DNA from: Tetracentron sinense
Taxonomy: Eukaryota; Streptophyta; Magnoliopsida; Trochodendrales; Trochodendraceae
Reading direction: 5' to 3'
DNA length: 64,000 bases
Assembly (NCBI GenBank): GCA_015143295.1
Contig: CM026571.1
Span: 31,028,505-31,092,504 of the forward strand
Below are positions 26,001-35,183 of the stretch, piece after piece. Positions within the stretch are counted from its first letter, which is position 1. Each line of letters opens with the position of its first letter. The notes under the pieces were generated by a model, which had not been told where the DNA came from, made no database searches, and saw nothing but the letters and a program-made list of their open reading frames with translations. The translations under genes were made by a program, and so were the position numbers.

Positions 26001-29000
26001 CTAGTTGGAAGTGATTTTGTTAATCCTTCAACATTGTGTTTTCTCTCTTCTGTGTATTGGAGAAGATAATTGGTGATTGGCCTTCTTGTTGGTGCCCTTA
26101 TTGTGTTTGAAGAAAGGACACAATAGTTTTTTGAAAGGAAAAGGCCATGTCAGATGAAGACCAACCTTCCATTGTGGTGCCCCCAAGCAGTGTAGTGCCT
26201 CTAAGTAGTGGAGTGAGCTATGAGGGGTCAAGTAGTGACAATCCTCACTTGCCAATCACTTCAGTCAAGCTTGATGTTGAGAATTACGTGCATTGGGCAC
26301 AATCAGTCTGCATGTATGCTAGCGCGAGAGGTAAGTTGGGTTATCTCCTTGGCACCATAAAAGAGCCAGCATAGTTAGACCCTCAACATGCTAAATGGGA
26401 ACAGGAGAATTTGACAGTTATGTCTTGGCTCAACAACTCAGTGTTATCACATTGGCAAGGGTTTGGTATTCTTGACATCCGCTAAGGATGTGTGGGACAC
26501 ACTTGATCAAACCTACTCAAAAGTAGGTAATTTTGCTCAACTCTATAAGCTCCAACGGGACATCTCTCAAACTCGCCAAGGAGAGATGTCCTTGGCCATG
26601 TACTATACAAAGTTGAGGGAGAAATGGGAAGAGTTTGATCACTACTCCGACTTCCAACCTAGTTGTTCTGTTGATGTTGTTGCCTTTAAGAAATGGGTTG
26701 AACGAGTGCGGATTTTTGAGTTTCTCACCGGATTGAACCAGGAATATGAAAATGCCCGCTCTCAGATTCTTGGTCGCGAGCCCCCTCCTCACTCCCTAAG
26801 TCTTGTCTATGCCTACATCCAGAGTGGAGAGTAGAAGAGTTGTGATGACTCCTATTATGGTAGCAGTTCCTGAGAGGTCTGCTCTTTCTTCCATCTATAG
26901 CGTGGTGGAAAAGGAGGTAGTAGAGGAGGTGCTAGGGTTCATGGTAATTGGTTTAATGATGCCTCACATGATGACAAAGAAAGATTGAAATGCGATTACT
27001 GTGGTCGGACTCGTCACACCCGTGATCATTGTTGGAAATTACATGGTCGGCCTACACAAAGAGGGGGTCGTTCAGGAGGGTTCAAAGATTCCTCAGCCCA
27101 TATTGTTAATGCCCATTCTTCAACTACCTTTGAAGTTCCTAGATATGATGTGGAGTCTCTTCGCTGTGAACTGAAAGCCGTGTGTCAAGCTATAACTCAT
27201 TTGGTGGTGCCTTCCACTTCATCCACATCCTCCCTTGCACAGTCAGGTACCTCTGCCACTGCCCTAAATGCTTATGTCCTGTCCACTCATCCCTCTTGGA
27301 TTATTGATTCTGGAGCATCCGAGCATATGACTGGTATGTCCTCAATTTTCTCTTCCTATCATCTCAGTTCTGGGAGAGATAAAGTTCGTATTGTGGATGG
27401 TACCATGTCCTCTATTGCTGGAAAGGGTACCATCTAAGTCTCCCCTTCTCTGCATTTGTCTACTGCCCTTCATGTCCCTAACTTTGCTTCTAATCTTCTC
27501 TCTGTTAGTAGTATCACTAAATCACTCAATTGTAGTGTCACATTTTTTCCTTCTCATTGTGTGTTTCAGGACTTGGTGACGAGGAGGATGATTGATAGTG
27601 GTCATGAAAAGGATGGTCTCTATCAACTGGATCTCTCTCCTGTGTTGCATGCTTACCAGTCTACTCCATGAAGCAGGAGTGATTTTCCCCAGTTGATGCG
27701 ATGGCATCTCCATTTAGGCCATCCCTCTTTTTTGCTCCTTAAAATGATGTTTTCTCAGTTATTTGTTTCTTTATCTAATGTCTCATTTCAGTGTGAAATA
27801 TGTGAATTATCAAAACATTATAGGGTTTCATACCCTCCTAGCACTACTAAAAGTTATTCACCATTTGAACTTGTTCATTCTGATGTTTGGGGTCCTGCAC
27901 CCACTACTTCTATTTTTGGTTATAAGTATTTTATTACTTTTGTTGATGACTTTTCTCGTGCTACTTGGGTTCATCTTCTCAAGTCCAAGTCTGATGTCAG
28001 TACCTCTTTTAAGACCTTTCATAAGATGGCATGCACACAGTTTGACACTACACTTAAGATTCTACGTTCTGACAATGGTGGAGAATATCTGAGTGGCGAC
28101 TTGTGTACCTATTTTACTGACCATAGCCTTGTCCACCAAACCACTTGTGTTCACACCCCCCAACAGAATGAAGTAGCTGAATGAAAAAATCGACACCTCT
28201 TTGAGATTACTCGATCTCTTTGGATAGAAGCCTTGCTTACCACTGCATTTCTTATGAACCAGATGCCTTCACGAATTTTGGATTACAATGCCCCCTTGGA
28301 CATTCTTTCTCTTCATGCTCCTCATTTTCCTATACCCCCTAGAGTTTTTGGCTCTATCTGCTTTGTTCACGTTCCTAAACCTGATCGGACCAAACTTGAC
28401 CCTCGTGCAGTCAAATGTGTCTTCCTTAGGTATTCCCTCACTAAAAAGGTTATAAGTGCTACCATCCTCCTTCCAAGAGGCGATTTGTGTCCATGGATGT
28501 CTCCTTTTTTGAAGACACTCCTTACTTCCAAGGGGAGAAAGTTGTTGATGATGTTGTAGAGTTGTCTCCTCTTGTTCCACTTCTTATTATTAGCATTCAT
28601 GATACTCCTGCTAAAATCATTGACTCCTCTATTGTTAATGTTAGGTGTAAGAAGGTTCCTTTGAAAGTCTATTCTCTGCGACCTCGACCTATGTCTCATG
28701 CTCCCTGCCAAGAGGCCTTCTTAGATCCTCTTGACCCAGGTAATGATTCCAACCCCGACTCTATTCTTATTTTTCATATTGATGACTATGATCTCCCTGT
28801 TGCCCTAAGAAAGGGAGTTAGATCATGCACTCAACATCCCATCTCCAACTTTGTGTCTTATACTTCCTTATCTGCTTCTTATCGTGCATTTGCCTCTTCC
28901 TTGTCTTATGTGTCTTTGCCTTGCAATGTTTCCGATGCACTAACTCATCCTAAGTGGAAGGATGTGATGCATAAGGAAATGAAGGCTCTTAAAAAAGCTA

Positions 29001-32000
29001 GTACATGGGAGCTTGTAGATCTTCCAAAGGGAAAGAAACCAGTTGAATGCAAATGGGTGTTCACAGTCAAACACAAGTCAGATGAGTTTGTAGAAAGATA
29101 CAAGGCAAGACTGGTGGCCAAAGGGTTCACTCAAACTCATGGAATTGATTACCATGACACCTTTGCTCCTGTAACAAAGATGAATTCCATTCGGGTCATT
29201 CTTTCCTTGCAGCCAATCAAGATTGGCCCCTCTATCAACTTGATGTGAAAAATGTCTTTCTGCATGGAGACTTAGCAGAGGAGGTCTACATGACTATGCC
29301 CCCTAGATTTAAGTTTCCCATTGCTCAAGGGAAGGTGTGGAAACTAAAGAAGACATTAAATGGTCTAAAGCAATCTCCTCGAGCCTGGTTTAAAAGGTTC
29401 AATGGAGTGATGAAGAGACAGGGGTACACTCAAAGCCAAGCAGACCATACTTTATTCATTAGGCATTGTCAGGGGAAAAAAAAAACCCTCATTGTGTTTG
29501 TAGATGACATTGTGTTGACTGGAAATGATGAACATGAAGCAAAGAGGTTGAAGTCTTAACTAGCCACAAAGTTTGAGATTAAAGACTTGGGAAAATTGAA
29601 GTATTTTCTTGGCATAGAAGTTGCTAGGTCAAAGAGAGGTATCTTTATCTCCCAGAGGAAGTACATCCTAGACCTTCTTAAAGAAATAGGGATGTTGGGT
29701 TGTAAACCTTTAGATGTTCCTATTGAACAGAACCACAAGCTAGCAGAAGATGGTGGGGAGTCCCTTGGTGATACAGGAAATTATGAGCGACTTGTTGGTT
29801 ATCTTATTTATCTTTCTCTTACTCGCCCTGATATAGCCTATGCAGTGAGCTAGTTTATGCATGCCCCAAAAGCCTCTCACCTAGATGCAGTTTACAAGAT
29901 TCTCAGATACTTGAAATCCTCACCAGGAAAATGAATCTTATTTGGTTGTTATAGATACTTGAGAGTAGAAGCCTACACTGATGCAGATTGGGCGGGATTT
30001 GTGTCTGATAGGAGATCCACCTCTGAATATTGTATGCTTGTTGGGGGAAACTTTATAACTTGGAGAAGCAAGAAACAGGGAGTTGTTGCAAGGTCTAGTG
30101 CTGAGGCTGAGTTTAGAGCTATGACTCATTGGATATGTGATCTACTCTGGTTAAAGGCTCTCTTAAGGGAACTCGGTTTTTCTGTAGATAAGCCGATGAA
30201 CCTATACTGTGACAACAAAGCCGTAATCAGTATTGCCTACAATCCAGTGCAACACGATAGAACAAAACACATCAAGGTTGACTGACACTTCATAAAGGAG
30301 AAACTCAATTCTGGGGAGATTTGCACTCCCTATGTGAGGACTGGAGATCAACTTGCAGATAATTTAACCAAGGGGGTTCTTGGCTACCGGTTACATAGTA
30401 TTCTTGGCAAGCTGGACATGTGTGACATATATGCACCAACTTGAGGGAGAGTGTTGTAAATGTTCCTTTTTTTTTGCCCTTTTTATATATATATTTTTTT
30501 TAAATCCCTATTGGGCCTTGGGCCCATGTAAGTTTATTTCCTTCGACTAAATCGTCCAAGTAGAGAAGAGAGGGAACGAACTATCTCATTCTCTTTCCCT
30601 CTTCCTTCTTCCTCTTTCCATCTCTCCATCTCATTCTCAAACCCTAACAAGATCTAAACCCTAACAAGGTCTAACCAAGTTACCCTTAGAAATATACTGT
30701 CTATATATTTTTGATAGTCCATTTGACAGAATATCCTTAACTTGAGAGGTCGACATCTTCTCTAGTATTTTCCTTGTATAGCTTTGATGTAGCCAATCAT
30801 CAATGTCCAACACATCGGACAAAATATGGACTCGTTGGGTTATGTATGCTATACTTGAAGAAGTGTGTGCACCCTCAACAAGAACTCCACCACTCTTCAT
30901 CTAGAGTTATTTATATTGAGTTGATACTTGTCAAACAGGACTTGGAAATCCAGTTGATGTTTATTGATGAAATTTTTTTATCGAAATGATTATTTTCTGA
31001 ATAAAAGAAAAGTAATTATTATTATTCTTTTAATGAATTTTAAATTGTATTTGAAAGTCCAAGTTTGACTAAAGGTATCAAAGAGAAAGAGTTCTCAATA
31101 TAAGCTAGGGATTACAGACAGTATAAGATATTGTCCCGTAACCTTATAGACAATATTAGAGGTGGAAGGACATGTCTATAAACCAATCTTGTGGTAGAAT
31201 TGGCTTACAAGTAATTCTCTCATTTCTGGAGGTTTAGTCACATTGTGTTAATGGACATTATTGTGACTAGTGGAAGTCCAGTGACTTAGATAGCATTCTA
31301 TGATCCTAATGAAATTATTGGAAAGTGTTTCCTAGCAACAAGGCTACACCTTAAAGAAGAAGCACTTGGTCCCACAACCAGAAATAGGAGATCCGTTTAG
31401 ATCACACACACTAAGACCTTCTCAAAGCTTTTAATTTAATTGGGAATTAAATTAATTAATTTCTCAATGTATTTCACTATATTGTATAGTGAAGCTCTAA
31501 TAGGTGAAATCACATAAGATGTGATTAACCAAATGGGTAGGACCCATATAGGATTTTGATAAAGATTAAGAGGTAACCAATATGGGGTGTAACACTAAAA
31601 AGGGGCGTGAGATTTGTGGGGCCCACCTAGGGTGGGACGCCCTACTCTATGGATAATTCCCTACTTTAATTAGTTACTACAAGTTAGTTACTAATTAATT
31701 ATTTGTTTCTTTGAAATAAGAAAGAGATAATAAGGAATTAGAATTCGAATTGGATTAGAATTAAAAAGAGGAGTTAGACTTGATCTACAAGTTAGCAATC
31801 AAGGGAGTCTATATAAACCCTTAGTGTGGAACGTCCAACACTAATTGAGATATCTAAAATCTCTCTTTCTCTCTCTCTCTCAAAAGTGCATGCCCACCCC
31901 TCTCCCATCTTCAACCTTGGTTTGAATTTTGATCTTGAATTTTGATCAAGATTAATTCTTTGAAGATCAAGATTGATTTTTTCTATATCAAGATTGAATC

Positions 32001-35000
32001 TTTATTGATCAAGAAGGGTTCTTTCAATCAAGAAAAGAAGAAAAGATAAAAGAGCTTGGATCGGAAGAGCCATTAGCTTTCATTGGAGAAAAGCTTTGGA
32101 GATACAAAAGAAGGTTTGTGTGAATTGCAAATGACACTTTTCACTTGCGAAGTTTTGTAAGCATTGTTCTATCCTTCATTGAATAAAATCAATTAGAACT
32201 ATAGTTAGATCTTGGAATTCGATGTATGCCCTCCAAGAATTGTTTTTATAAAATTAAAAAAAGGCATACTTTCAAAAAGGGACACATGTTGGCCTGTGGG
32301 TGCGATTGAAATCTCCCCGAGTTCAATCGCAATTGGTTGTGATTCGATCTCTAGGCATAGAATGGCGCATGGAGGTGGGTGCCCCCCCTCAACTTTTAAA
32401 TTTTTTTATTATAGTTTACTAAGGACTTGGAATCCTCTACTTTTATAACCGGACACCTTGGAGTCTCATTACAACCCATAGGTTAACACATGTGTCTCTT
32501 TTAATACCCCTTAACTATGATTAAGATTCATTAACCCTTAGGGTTCAACCACCTAACATTGTTTTAAAGAAAAAAAATTAACTCACAAGGGTTAAAGTTG
32601 TTAACTAAAGTTAAAAGGCTTTTATGTTGTAACCGGACTCCAAGGAGACCGTAGAGGATTCGAAGTCTTTACTAAGGCATTAGTCATGGGGCAGTTGTCC
32701 CATTGAATTTTAAAAATACATATCTTTTAACTGTTGTATTTAATTATTTAATAGGGCATATATAATCATTGGACAAGGGGTGGACTTTTGAATAATTTCA
32801 TAGGGCATATATAGCGGAGACCTCTAAACTTTTGAAATTATAATATATTTTTTATCGATGTTATTTAATTATTTAATAGGGCATAGCCATAGGGCAATGG
32901 GACAGCTGCTCCCGTAAACAAGGAGAAACAAATACCTGTAGGGTATATACAGAACGTATGGACAAAATGACCCACAAATTTAGTCGTCAAAAACAAAATA
33001 ATTTGGGGACTACTTCCCCGAACCCCCATCCCTAAACCCAAAATATTCATACCCGCCTAACTATAATGTGCCCCCCTAGTATAAAATCCTGCATCCGCCC
33101 CTGATTCTATCGCTTTGCTATTTATATATGTCATCTTTTACCTATGAAAAAAAAGTGACGTCTATCAGGATGAGTAAAGCGATGACAATAGTGGTTCATG
33201 GACTTATTTGGGTAACTTCAATTCCGTTGAGAGCTGCTTTTGTGGTTAAAAACCTCTACTAAGGGTCAAGAGCTTCATTTTAAAAAAAAGGGTTTGGAGT
33301 GTGTACACCATCCGTTGAAGAGTGTAGGAGCAAAACTAGCCCACACAGCACTTTCAGAGACTTCTAACACCACAAAAGCCCCTATATACAATAAACAATG
33401 GATTAATTTTCACCAAACAGCAATGATAAACTATTAACTGATATGGTCTGAAAAAACATTCACCGGAGCTTCAAAACTTAACCAAATTACCCAAGACAAA
33501 TGAGACCCTCCACTTCGAAACAAGTTGCGACAAATGGTCATGGAGGATGTGTGGACATGGATGAAGTTATTTTGACTGCTGCTGGAGGTGGTTCCTTTAC
33601 TATCATATCTGGTTGGGATTCAATTCAGATTAAGGACCAGAGAGTTGCATGACGTGATTTGATATGGTTCAAAAATCCAATGTCTTGGAACTCATTCACT
33701 CATGAATGGCAATCTGAGAGTACTTAGTTACACAAGACTTCCCTGTCTATATCTCACACTTGGATGCATCAATATGCATGTTATTTGGGGTCTAATTAAT
33801 GCTGAGGTAATATGTTTTCTCCATGCAGCTAATACTCGACCTTTTGGAAAGCTATCTAAATCATTTGACATTAAGCATGCCAGACAAGACATTGGGAACA
33901 AGAATTAACTGGGTGGATCAAAACTTGAATAATTCGGACCTTAGTGGGCATCTTAATTCTTAAGAGCCTTCCCTTCTGTATATACAGGGATCTATCATTT
34001 ATTGGAAGAAAGAAATCAATGCATTTTCTTGAAATATTTTCATGATGAATAAAGGGTAAACACTAATACTAGCAATAGACAGTTGGAAGACTATGATGGA
34101 AGCCACTAAATCATGAGACACAGGAGGATTAATTGCTCATTCTCTATGAAGCAGATTGTGTACTACTCTTGAGTTAATCCGTTGGCTGGATGGCTGGATG
34201 GTGAACTTTAAATTCCAATCAGTCCATCAATCGAGCTGGTTTGAGTTATGGTGGAATTATAAGAGACCATTTGGAGATTCCTGAGATAACTTATGCTTTT
34301 GATGACAATTATAACCCTCCCAAAAATTATGGCCTTATCTTTATGCAAGAACTTCTAGCCGTGAAGAGGGGCTTAGTTTCAGGCAGACGTAAAGTCACTT
34401 AGATTATCAAGAGAAAGGTAGGATGGCCATGGCAGATGAAAGACGGTCTTATGTGCATTATGGTGACTCTTTATCATTTTGGAGACTGGATGTGATGTAT
34501 CCATGACATGAAGCAAACCAAGCAGCTGACTTTGTGGCATCTTCTCCAGTAGTTAGTGAAAACTGCATTCCATAGTATAATGTTTGAATAATTTTACAAG
34601 GACATGTTAGAGGGTTTACATATAATTGTTTGCAATTGTTTATTTGTATAGTGACAGTAGGGGTCCTGCCCAACCCCAATCTTACCCTCCAAAAACCTCA
34701 AAAGAAAAGCAGATTCTATAAGGAAAAAGAACATATAATCAGCAAAAGCAATATCAAAATGCATAATTCATCTGCGCGAAATGGGAAATAACAGGGAATT
34801 GCATTAGATTCCAACAGAGAAGAAGCAAATTTTGGATCCAAACCCACATATCAATCTCCAATTACAATATCAAATACTTCAATAGCAACCAAAAAACAGA
34901 AGAAGAAGGAAACAGAGCAACATCACAGAATTACCCCTTCCCCCCAAACAGTAATGAAAAAGAAAAGAAAAAAAAGAAAGCCATTTACATGGATTTGTTC

Positions 35001-35183
35001 ACTTTTACAGACAACCAATCGAAGATAACAAACTCAACAGAGAAAAAGTGGACAATTTCTTCTTTTGAAACAGTAAAAAGCAGCAAATCAAGATAAAAAC
35101 CAAGAAGGAAGTGAAAGGAGTACCTGTTGCTGCTTCGCTACTTGCTCTCTGAGCTTGCTTGCCTGCTTTCGAATGGATTCCAT
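7809..35183 (-). CDS. SH3P1: SH3 domain-containing protein (SH3P1-like), 5' six exons
   Basis: Six exons (listed separately) join in phase to 232 codons encoding the N-terminal and BAR-like part of a plant SH3P protein. Recognisable family blocks are [20 protein letters not shown] at the start, [37 protein letters not shown] and RQEVETQ. From memory the closest Arabidopsis member is SH3P1 (AVLKHLGH in that protein, AVLKQLGH here). Known family members pair a membrane-binding BAR domain with a C-terminal SH3 domain and act at clathrin-coated vesicles, the cell plate and autophagosomes. Full-length proteins are about 370-440 residues, so the SH3 half is missing here and must lie left of position 1 unless the gene is truncated. 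All ten visible splice borders are GT/AG. Intron 1 is about 22.5 kb and crowded with nested transposons. Confidence 0.88.
8090..8191 (-). CDS. SH3P1: SH3P1-like exon 5
   Basis: This exon has 34 codons from [20 protein letters not shown] to RQEVETQ, with AG and GT borders. The APLEDARHL block is diagnostic for plant SH3P proteins. Confidence 0.9.
8192..8789. other. Intron 4 of the SH3P gene, left part
   Basis: AT-rich intron sequence with no recognisable gene or repeat. Confidence 0.4.
9067..10651. mobile_element. Pack-MULE carrying a PPR-gene fragment
   Basis: Two inverted repeats of roughly 180 bp (about 9067-9245 and 10470-10651) start with GAGATTTTTCCCTAAATACA on the left and GGGATTTTTCCGTAAATACA on the right (rc). 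They share further blocks such as AAGTTCTTTACTTTTCTACA and AAGACCTTTTTACCC. A perfect 9-bp direct repeat, taaagataa, flanks them at 9058-9066 and 10652-10660. A 9-bp duplication with long terminal inverted repeats is the signature of Mutator-like elements. The interior holds no transposase, only part of a PPR gene, which defines a Pack-MULE. It sits in a copia LTR within intron 4 of the SH3P gene. Confidence 0.85.
9387..10373 (-). pseudogene. Captured PPR-protein gene fragment (PLS class)
   Basis: The minus strand encodes tandem pentatricopeptide repeats, for example [20 protein letters not shown] (P/L-type motif) and [20 protein letters not shown] (S-type). After an in-frame TGA at 9836-9834 the frame resumes with [23 protein letters not shown] proteins bind organelle RNA in mitochondria or plastids. 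Full PLS proteins have 500-900 residues and often E or DYW tails; here only about 330 codons remain. It lacks an organelle-targeting start and the C-terminal domain. The fragment ends lie inside the terminal repeats of a Mutator-like element, so it is most likely a captured copy and not a resident gene. The upstream codons ([11 protein letters not shown] before the first Met) also read as PPR. Confidence 0.82.
10826..11160. repeat. CGATAT-motif repeat cluster
   Basis: Starts with ATGGTTTGAAATATCCTCGA and contains at least ten short CGATAT or CGATATTTC motifs in both orientations. The start resembles the end of the hAT-like element at 14623-15630. No second end was found, so it is probably a decayed terminus of a related DNA transposon. 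Confidence 0.5.
11161..12095. other. Rest of intron 4 of the SH3P gene
   Basis: AT-rich intron sequence with a G-run near 11958-11971. The 112-codon open frame at 11238-11576 matches nothing I recognise and has no supporting context. Confidence 0.4.
12096..12244 (-). CDS. SH3P1: SH3P1-like exon 4
   Basis: The exon completes the split glycine codon and continues [16 protein letters not shown] to LLKILGDQ. Exons 3 and 4 together make 73 whole codons. Splice borders are consensus. Intron 4, downstream of it, holds the PPR-carrying Pack-MULE. Confidence 0.9.
12329..12398 (-). CDS. SH3P1: SH3P1-like exon 3
   Basis: Seventy bases encode [13 protein letters not shown], then [10 protein letters not shown] plus one base of the next codon (Gly). 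Acceptor AG and donor GT are present. The [10 protein letters not shown] motif is nearly invariant in the family. Confidence 0.9.
12548..12661 (-). CDS. SH3P1: SH3P1-like exon 2
   Basis: This exon has 38 in-phase codons from [10 protein letters not shown] to YSSTRAAK, with an AG acceptor at 12663-12662 and a GT donor at 12547-12546. It is the start of the BAR-like helix bundle. It is separated from exon 1 by about 22.5 kb of repeat-filled intron. Confidence 0.9.
12662..13309. other. Start of giant intron 1 (3' side), unassigned
   Basis: AT-rich sequence next to the exon 2 acceptor. Nothing recognisable. Confidence 0.4.
13310..13640. repeat. CGATACATATC-motif repeat cluster
   Basis: Repeated CGATACATATC and related motifs interspersed with poly(T). 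It resembles the subterminal repeats of the element at 14623-15630 but no termini are clear. Confidence 0.45.
13641..14622. other. Unassigned intron 1 sequence
   Basis: No gene or element recognised; short open frames are not supported. Confidence 0.35.
14623..15630 (+). mobile_element. Decayed hAT-like element with CGATACG subterminal repeats
   Basis: The left end ATGGTTTAAAATATCGATAT pairs with the right end, whose rc is ATGGTTCAAAATATCGGTAT. Both ends carry several GATACG or GATATG motifs. The middle keeps a short coding-like stretch with a 14-residue repeat ([14 protein letters not shown]) followed by Gln/Ser/Tyr-rich sequence up to a stop near 15225. Such tails occur at the C terminus of some BED/hAT transposases. 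A target duplication could not be fixed. The superfamily call is an inference. Confidence 0.5.
14923..15030 (+). repeat. 42-bp tandem repeat, about 2.5 copies
   Basis: Copies start at 14923, 14965 and 15007 with CTGGTTATGATGC. The unit is a multiple of three and encodes [14 protein letters not shown]. It lies inside the hAT-like remnant. Confidence 0.8.
15631..16329. other. Unassigned intron 1 sequence
   Basis: No recognisable element. Open frames on both strands (minus at 16054-15806, plus at 15920-16318) overlap each other and match no known family. Confidence 0.35.
16330..16960. mobile_element. Two copia LTR fossils, opposite orientation
   Basis: At 16560-16330 (minus) there is an LTR-like block with AAACCCTAGG near its end. 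At about 16749-16957 (plus) a second block ends in CCCTAACCGTTGATCTACAC and is followed by TGGTATCGGAG, a copia-type tRNA-Met primer site. No coding part remains in either. Ends are approximate. Confidence 0.45.
16961..17640. other. Unassigned intron 1 sequence
   Basis: No gene recognised. The copia leader beyond the primer site may continue to about 17040. Confidence 0.35.
17641..18073 (+). pseudogene. LINE ORF2 C-terminal part, first segment
   Basis: The frame 17581-17928 contains [20 protein letters not shown] and [10 protein letters not shown], typical of the region after reverse transcriptase in plant L1 ORF2. A stop follows VSF where relatives have FW, then the frame resumes to the insertion point at 18073. 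Confidence 0.75.
19160..19835. repeat. Minisatellite inside the solo LTR
   Basis: More than twenty imperfect copies of a short GTCAGGAACACATCTGACA-type unit, some grouped into longer units of about 35 bp. The units vary too much for a spacer-repeat array, so it is a minisatellite. Confidence 0.8.
20200..20470. repeat. Tandem repeat of about 75 bp, three copies
   Basis: Each copy holds GCCAATGGACC, CATTGCCTTA and CATCATACA-type blocks followed by AGTTCCGATAG. It lies inside the solo LTR. Confidence 0.7.
22270..22672 (-). mobile_element. 5'-truncated LINE fragment with target duplication
   Basis: A poly(T) run at 22270-22280 is the poly(A) tail of a minus-strand LINE. The open frame 22621-22412 has [13 protein letters not shown], the W-x2-W-K-E-R-N motif near the LINE C terminus. 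A 13-bp imperfect direct repeat, gagcatgaggctt (22257-22269) and gagcctgaggctt (22673-22685), flanks it. It lies inside the Mutator-like element. Confidence 0.75.
23337..24047. mobile_element. MITE or small TIR element in the LINE
   Basis: Left end CAAGGTTGTGAAATCG and right end (rc) CCATGGTTGTTAAATTG form an imperfect inverted repeat, and both ends are rich in ATTTGAATC motifs. The direct repeat tttagcc flanks it (23330-23336 and 24048-24054). No coding sequence. The 7-8 bp duplication suggests hAT, without certainty. Confidence 0.6.
25298..25505 (+). repeat. 5' LTR of the copia element
   Basis: It holds a pyrimidine-rich end with CTCTTCCTTCTTCC and AACCCTAACAAGG and pairs with the LTR at 30452-30680. 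The right border is set by the primer site directly after it; the last bases (CATGT) lack the canonical CA, so the border may be three bases earlier. Confidence 0.8.
26147..30288 (+). pseudogene. Copia gag-pol fossil coding region
   Basis: Domains in order: gag (from [11 protein letters not shown] at 26147), zinc knuckle [14 protein letters not shown] near 26990, protease [13 protein letters not shown] near 27297, the pre-integrase block LHLGHPS near 27707, integrase core HSDVWGP and [10 protein letters not shown] near 27880-27970, reverse transcriptase ([18 protein letters not shown] near 29099 and [11 protein letters not shown] near 29500), and RNase H (YTDADWAG near 29975 and [10 protein letters not shown] near 30210). 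This gag-PR-IN-RT-RH order defines Ty1/copia. The region is broken in several places and not functional. Confidence 0.88.
30452..30680 (+). repeat. 3' LTR of the copia element
   Basis: Starts TGTTGTAAATG directly after the purine tract. Slightly longer than its partner because of a short internal duplication around AACCCTAACAAG. Confidence 0.8.
32424..32667. mobile_element. MULE-type MITE, 244 bp
   Basis: Ends GACTTGGAATCCTCTAC and (rc) GACTTCGAATCCTCTAC are inverted repeats continuing to about 45 bp. A perfect 9-bp duplication, tttactaag, flanks it (32415-32423 and 32668-32676). The left arm holds ACACATGTGTCTCTTTTAA, the family core also seen at 24348, 35660 and elsewhere. Confidence 0.82.
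33151..33539. other. Unassigned intron 1 sequence
   Basis: No gene or repeat recognised downstream of the LINE poly(A). Confidence 0.35.
33540..34710 (+). pseudogene. LINE C-terminal and RNase H remnant
   Basis: The plus strand contains a zf-RVT-like stretch ([18 protein letters not shown] near 33658) and an RNase H-like block, [20 protein letters not shown], near 34210-34280, as in the C terminus of plant L1 ORF2. It is broken by stops. The 3' end is taken near 34710, where T-rich UTR-like sequence ends. Confidence 0.5.
34711..35123. other. 5' end of intron 1 of the SH3P gene
   Basis: A-rich sequence directly downstream of the exon 1 donor. Nothing else recognised. Confidence 0.45.
35124..35183 (-). 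CDS. SH3P1: SH3P1-like exon 1 (start codon)
   Basis: Sixty bases encode exactly the conserved 20-residue N terminus, [20 protein letters not shown]. The ATG is the rc of 35181-35183, and a GT donor follows at 35123-35122 straight after the last CAG. The family's first exon usually ends at this glutamine run, which supports both the start and the border. Confidence 0.9.

Larger units (their letters stand above)
25298..30680 (+). mobile_element. Ty1/copia retrotransposon, full-length but broken
   Basis: LTRs lie at 25298-25505 and 30452-30680 and are about 90% alike by eye. A 5-bp duplication, taccc, flanks the element (25293-25297 and 30681-30685). The primer-binding site TGGTATCAGAGC is at 25506-25517 and a purine tract, GAGGGAGAG, precedes the 3' LTR. 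Coding parts in copia order are gag (about 26147-27060), protease, integrase, reverse transcriptase and RNase H (to about 30290). I estimate at least half a dozen breaks, so it is a fossil, clearly older than the Athila element. It was the last insertion in the intron 1 stack. Confidence 0.88.
24628..32274 (+). mobile_element. Solo LTR, about 2.26 kb, split by a copia element
   Basis: The block starts TGTTAGACATATGCC and ends CATACTTTCA. A perfect 5-bp duplication, aaaag, lies at 24623-24627 and 32275-32279. Removing the copia insert leaves about 2.26 kb with a TATATAAA promoter-like box near 31811 and an AATAAA signal near 32184, the order expected in an LTR. No internal region or partner LTR remains. 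The copy at 44633-46848 has the same start and several shared blocks. Confidence 0.8.
24348..32351. mobile_element. MULE-type foldback MITE, split by a solo LTR
   Basis: Arms of about 130 bp are inverted repeats. The left begins CGAGATCGAATCACAGCC; the right (rc) begins GAGATCGAATCACAACC. Both contain TTCAATCGCACCCA, a CACGTGTC-type block and GGTTAAGATTCAC. A 9-bp duplication with one mismatch flanks it: ttggcatag (24339-24347) and taggcatag (32352-32360). The intact MITE would be about 350-400 bp. It was split at 24627/32275 by the solo LTR. Confidence 0.75.
24271..33103. mobile_element. hAT-like element enclosing a stack of insertions
   Basis: Left end TAGGGGTGGAGC and right end (rc) CAGGGGCGGATGC form short inverted termini. 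The flanking duplication is 8 bp with one mismatch, tttctatc (24263-24270) and attctatc (33104-33111). This fits hAT. A second member with a perfect 8-bp duplication sits at 37669-38449. Inside it lie the MITE at 24348-32351, itself holding the solo LTR and the copia element, and the MITE at 32424-32667. No hAT transposase is seen. Confidence 0.65.
17641..33150 (+). mobile_element. 5'-truncated L1-type LINE, split by three insertions
   Basis: Pieces of one LINE 3' end read in order on the plus strand: 17641-18073 (end of RT region), 22780-23336 (zinc-binding C-terminal region), 24048-24270 (last codons and 3' UTR) and 33105 to about 33150 (UTR ending TTTTACCTATGAAAAAAAA). Coding signs are [20 protein letters not shown], then a Trp/Cys-rich zf-RVT-like stretch. 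Between the pieces lie a Mutator-like element, a MITE and a hAT-like element, each with matching target duplications, so removing them restores a contiguous LINE. The 5' end is approximate. The copy also has stops in its pieces. It lies in intron 1 of the SH3P gene on the opposite strand. Confidence 0.78.
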
